A stretch of 52,928 nucleotides of DNA from Candidatus Cloacimonadota bacterium (GTDB lineage Bacteria; Cloacimonadota; Cloacimonadia; Cloacimonadales; TCS61). The notes under the pieces were generated by a model, which saw nothing but the letters and a program-made list of their open reading frames with translations, searched no databases and had not been told where the DNA came from. The stretch is from assembly GCA_021735645.1 (NCBI GenBank), contig JAIPGP010000015.1, positions 1 to 52,928 of the forward strand, given 5' to 3'. Below, piece after piece: positions 52,137 to 52,928 of the stretch (within the stretch, counting starts at the first letter, position 1; the number at the start of each line of letters is the position of its first letter). The position numbers were made by a program, and so were the translations under genes.

Positions 52137-52850
52137 CTAATTTAGCAGGAAGGAATTGATGATTTTATTAACTTTGCCTGATTTTTCGATATACACGAGG
52201 TGCCCGGAATTGAGTTCTGAGATTTTTACATTAGCCAGATTGGCTGCCAGCGGGATAATATTCTTTGGACTGCCAATGACCTGATCGTCACTACCTAAAA
52301 TGAGCAGAACTGGAAGGTTGACGGCTTGCAGTTCTGGAGGAGTAAACAATCGGGAGGGAGTAAATTTTGTGGAAGTAACCTGCATGGAAATGTAGAGCCA
52401 GTTATAGCAGAGGCTTCTGACGATGGGAGAATCACCCAAAATAGTATTGCAGGTATATTCAATAAATTGAGAGGTAGGGAAGACTTTTACCAGAGCACTT
52501 GTTGTGAAATCTTTGATCGGTTTAGAAAAGCCCTGCGGGGCAATCAGGACAAGTTTTTCAACTTTTTCCGGCTCAGTCTGGGCAAATCTGAGTGCCAGAT
52601 GCCCATTCCCGGAAGCGGCAATGAAAACTGCCCTATCTAAACAGAGACTATCCAGAATCTCGTTGAAATGCCGGCAGATTTCCTGATCAGTAACCGGGAA
52701 ACTGTTAATATCTGCTAAACTGCTTTTTCCTGCCTCACCTATGGGGTCAATGAGAAAGGTATGAAAAGATTTATTCAGATTAACCACGTTATAAATAAAA
52801 ATGACTATCCGTATAGCTCCGCATAAGTAATTCCGCAAGAATTTGTACAA
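52137..52850 (-). CDS. Alpha/beta hydrolase, probably N-terminally damaged
   Basis: 237 residues with a weak TTG start. It begins at FHTFLIDPIGEAGKS, the second strand region of the fold; the usual first strands with the His-Gly oxyanion motif are missing. The nucleophile elbow is AASGNG where G-x-S-x-G is expected, so Ser is kept but both glycines are altered. The acid Asp in GSDDQVI and the base His in NSGHLVYIEKSG are present. The next frame just upstream (52790-52815) reads SYTDSHFY, which would fit the missing part, so a frameshift is likely. Similar to YdjP/esterase-like hydrolases. Confidence 0.7.
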   Translation of the reverse strand: MYKFLRNYLCGAIRIVIFIYNVVNLNKSFHTFLIDPIGEAGKSSLADINSFPVTDQEICRHFNEILDSLCLDRAVFIAASGNGHLALRFAQTEPEKVEKLVLIAPQGFSKPIKDFTTSALVKVFPTSQFIEYTCNTILGDSPIVRSLCYNWLYISMQVTSTKFTPSRLFTPPELQAVNLPVLLILGSDDQVIGSPKNIIPLAANLANVKISELNSGHLVYIEKSGKVNKIINSFLLN

Positions 52851-52928
52851 GCCGTAATTACTCTGTCTAATAACTCATTCTCATGAAATCTCCTATTCAA
52901 CCTGTAGCAGAATTCATCAAGATATGAC

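Overview
The window reads as a chromosomal piece of an AT-rich, didermic, anaerobe-like bacterium, most plausibly a member of Candidatus Cloacimonadota or a related FCB-group lineage. This is inferred, not proven. The clues are outer-membrane barrels and TonB-type receptors, a type IX-secretion-like C-terminal sorting domain, secreted cohesin and dockerin modules, PEGA/LA_2272-type surface repeats, and a very large protein-kinase/ATPase/histidine-kinase fusion. No rRNA, tRNA or CRISPR array was seen.

Layout. (1) 514-10015, plus strand: ten tightly overlapping genes for MaoC-type hydratase, CitE-like lyase, CapK/PaaK-type acyl-CoA ligase, quinolinate synthase NadA, an LPG-synthase-like membrane protein, a family 2 glycosyltransferase, a NeuD-type acyltransferase, WbqC, a DegT-family sugar aminotransferase and a polytopic membrane protein. 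They look like a surface-glycan cluster that could make and attach an unusual acyl group to an amino sugar. (2) 10016-11687, minus: SRAP/YedK, a DUF975 membrane protein and a UmuD-like peptidase, a small DNA-damage cassette. (3) 11722-14920, minus: a secreted peptidylarginine-deiminase-like enzyme with a C-terminal dockerin, a secreted cohesin protein, and a cohesin-PKD protein with a surface sorting domain. Together they could form a miniature cell-surface complex. (4) 15790-17843, minus: a CPA2-type antiporter and a PTS-IIA-like regulator. (5) 18145-22878, minus: a PEGA surface protein and two unrecognised genes. (6) 24016-25954: a decayed insertion sequence with terminal inverted repeats, followed by a nested hairpin element with C8/G13 tracts.

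(7) 26305-37184, plus: a four-gene signalling locus with a 1853-residue pseudokinase/AAA/TPR/GAF/histidine kinase, an exported TPR protein, an outer-membrane barrel, and a response regulator fused to an RsbW-like ATPase. (8) 38104-45292, minus: a nine-gene uptake operon with all parts of an ECF transporter (S, A, A', T), a TonB-dependent receptor and four exported proteins, behind a possibly structured leader. (9) 45594-52850: a YtfJ-like thioredoxin-fold protein, a phosphodiesterase, Lon with a small DUF4911-like partner, a nitrilase-family amidase, an outer-membrane protein and a probably damaged alpha/beta hydrolase.

The spacers are rich in small repeats: REP-like paired palindromes, two longer dispersed repeat families, and several unrelated short tandem repeats that mostly share a 9-bp unit (8 bp in one array). 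All names come from reading motifs by eye; no database search was possible.
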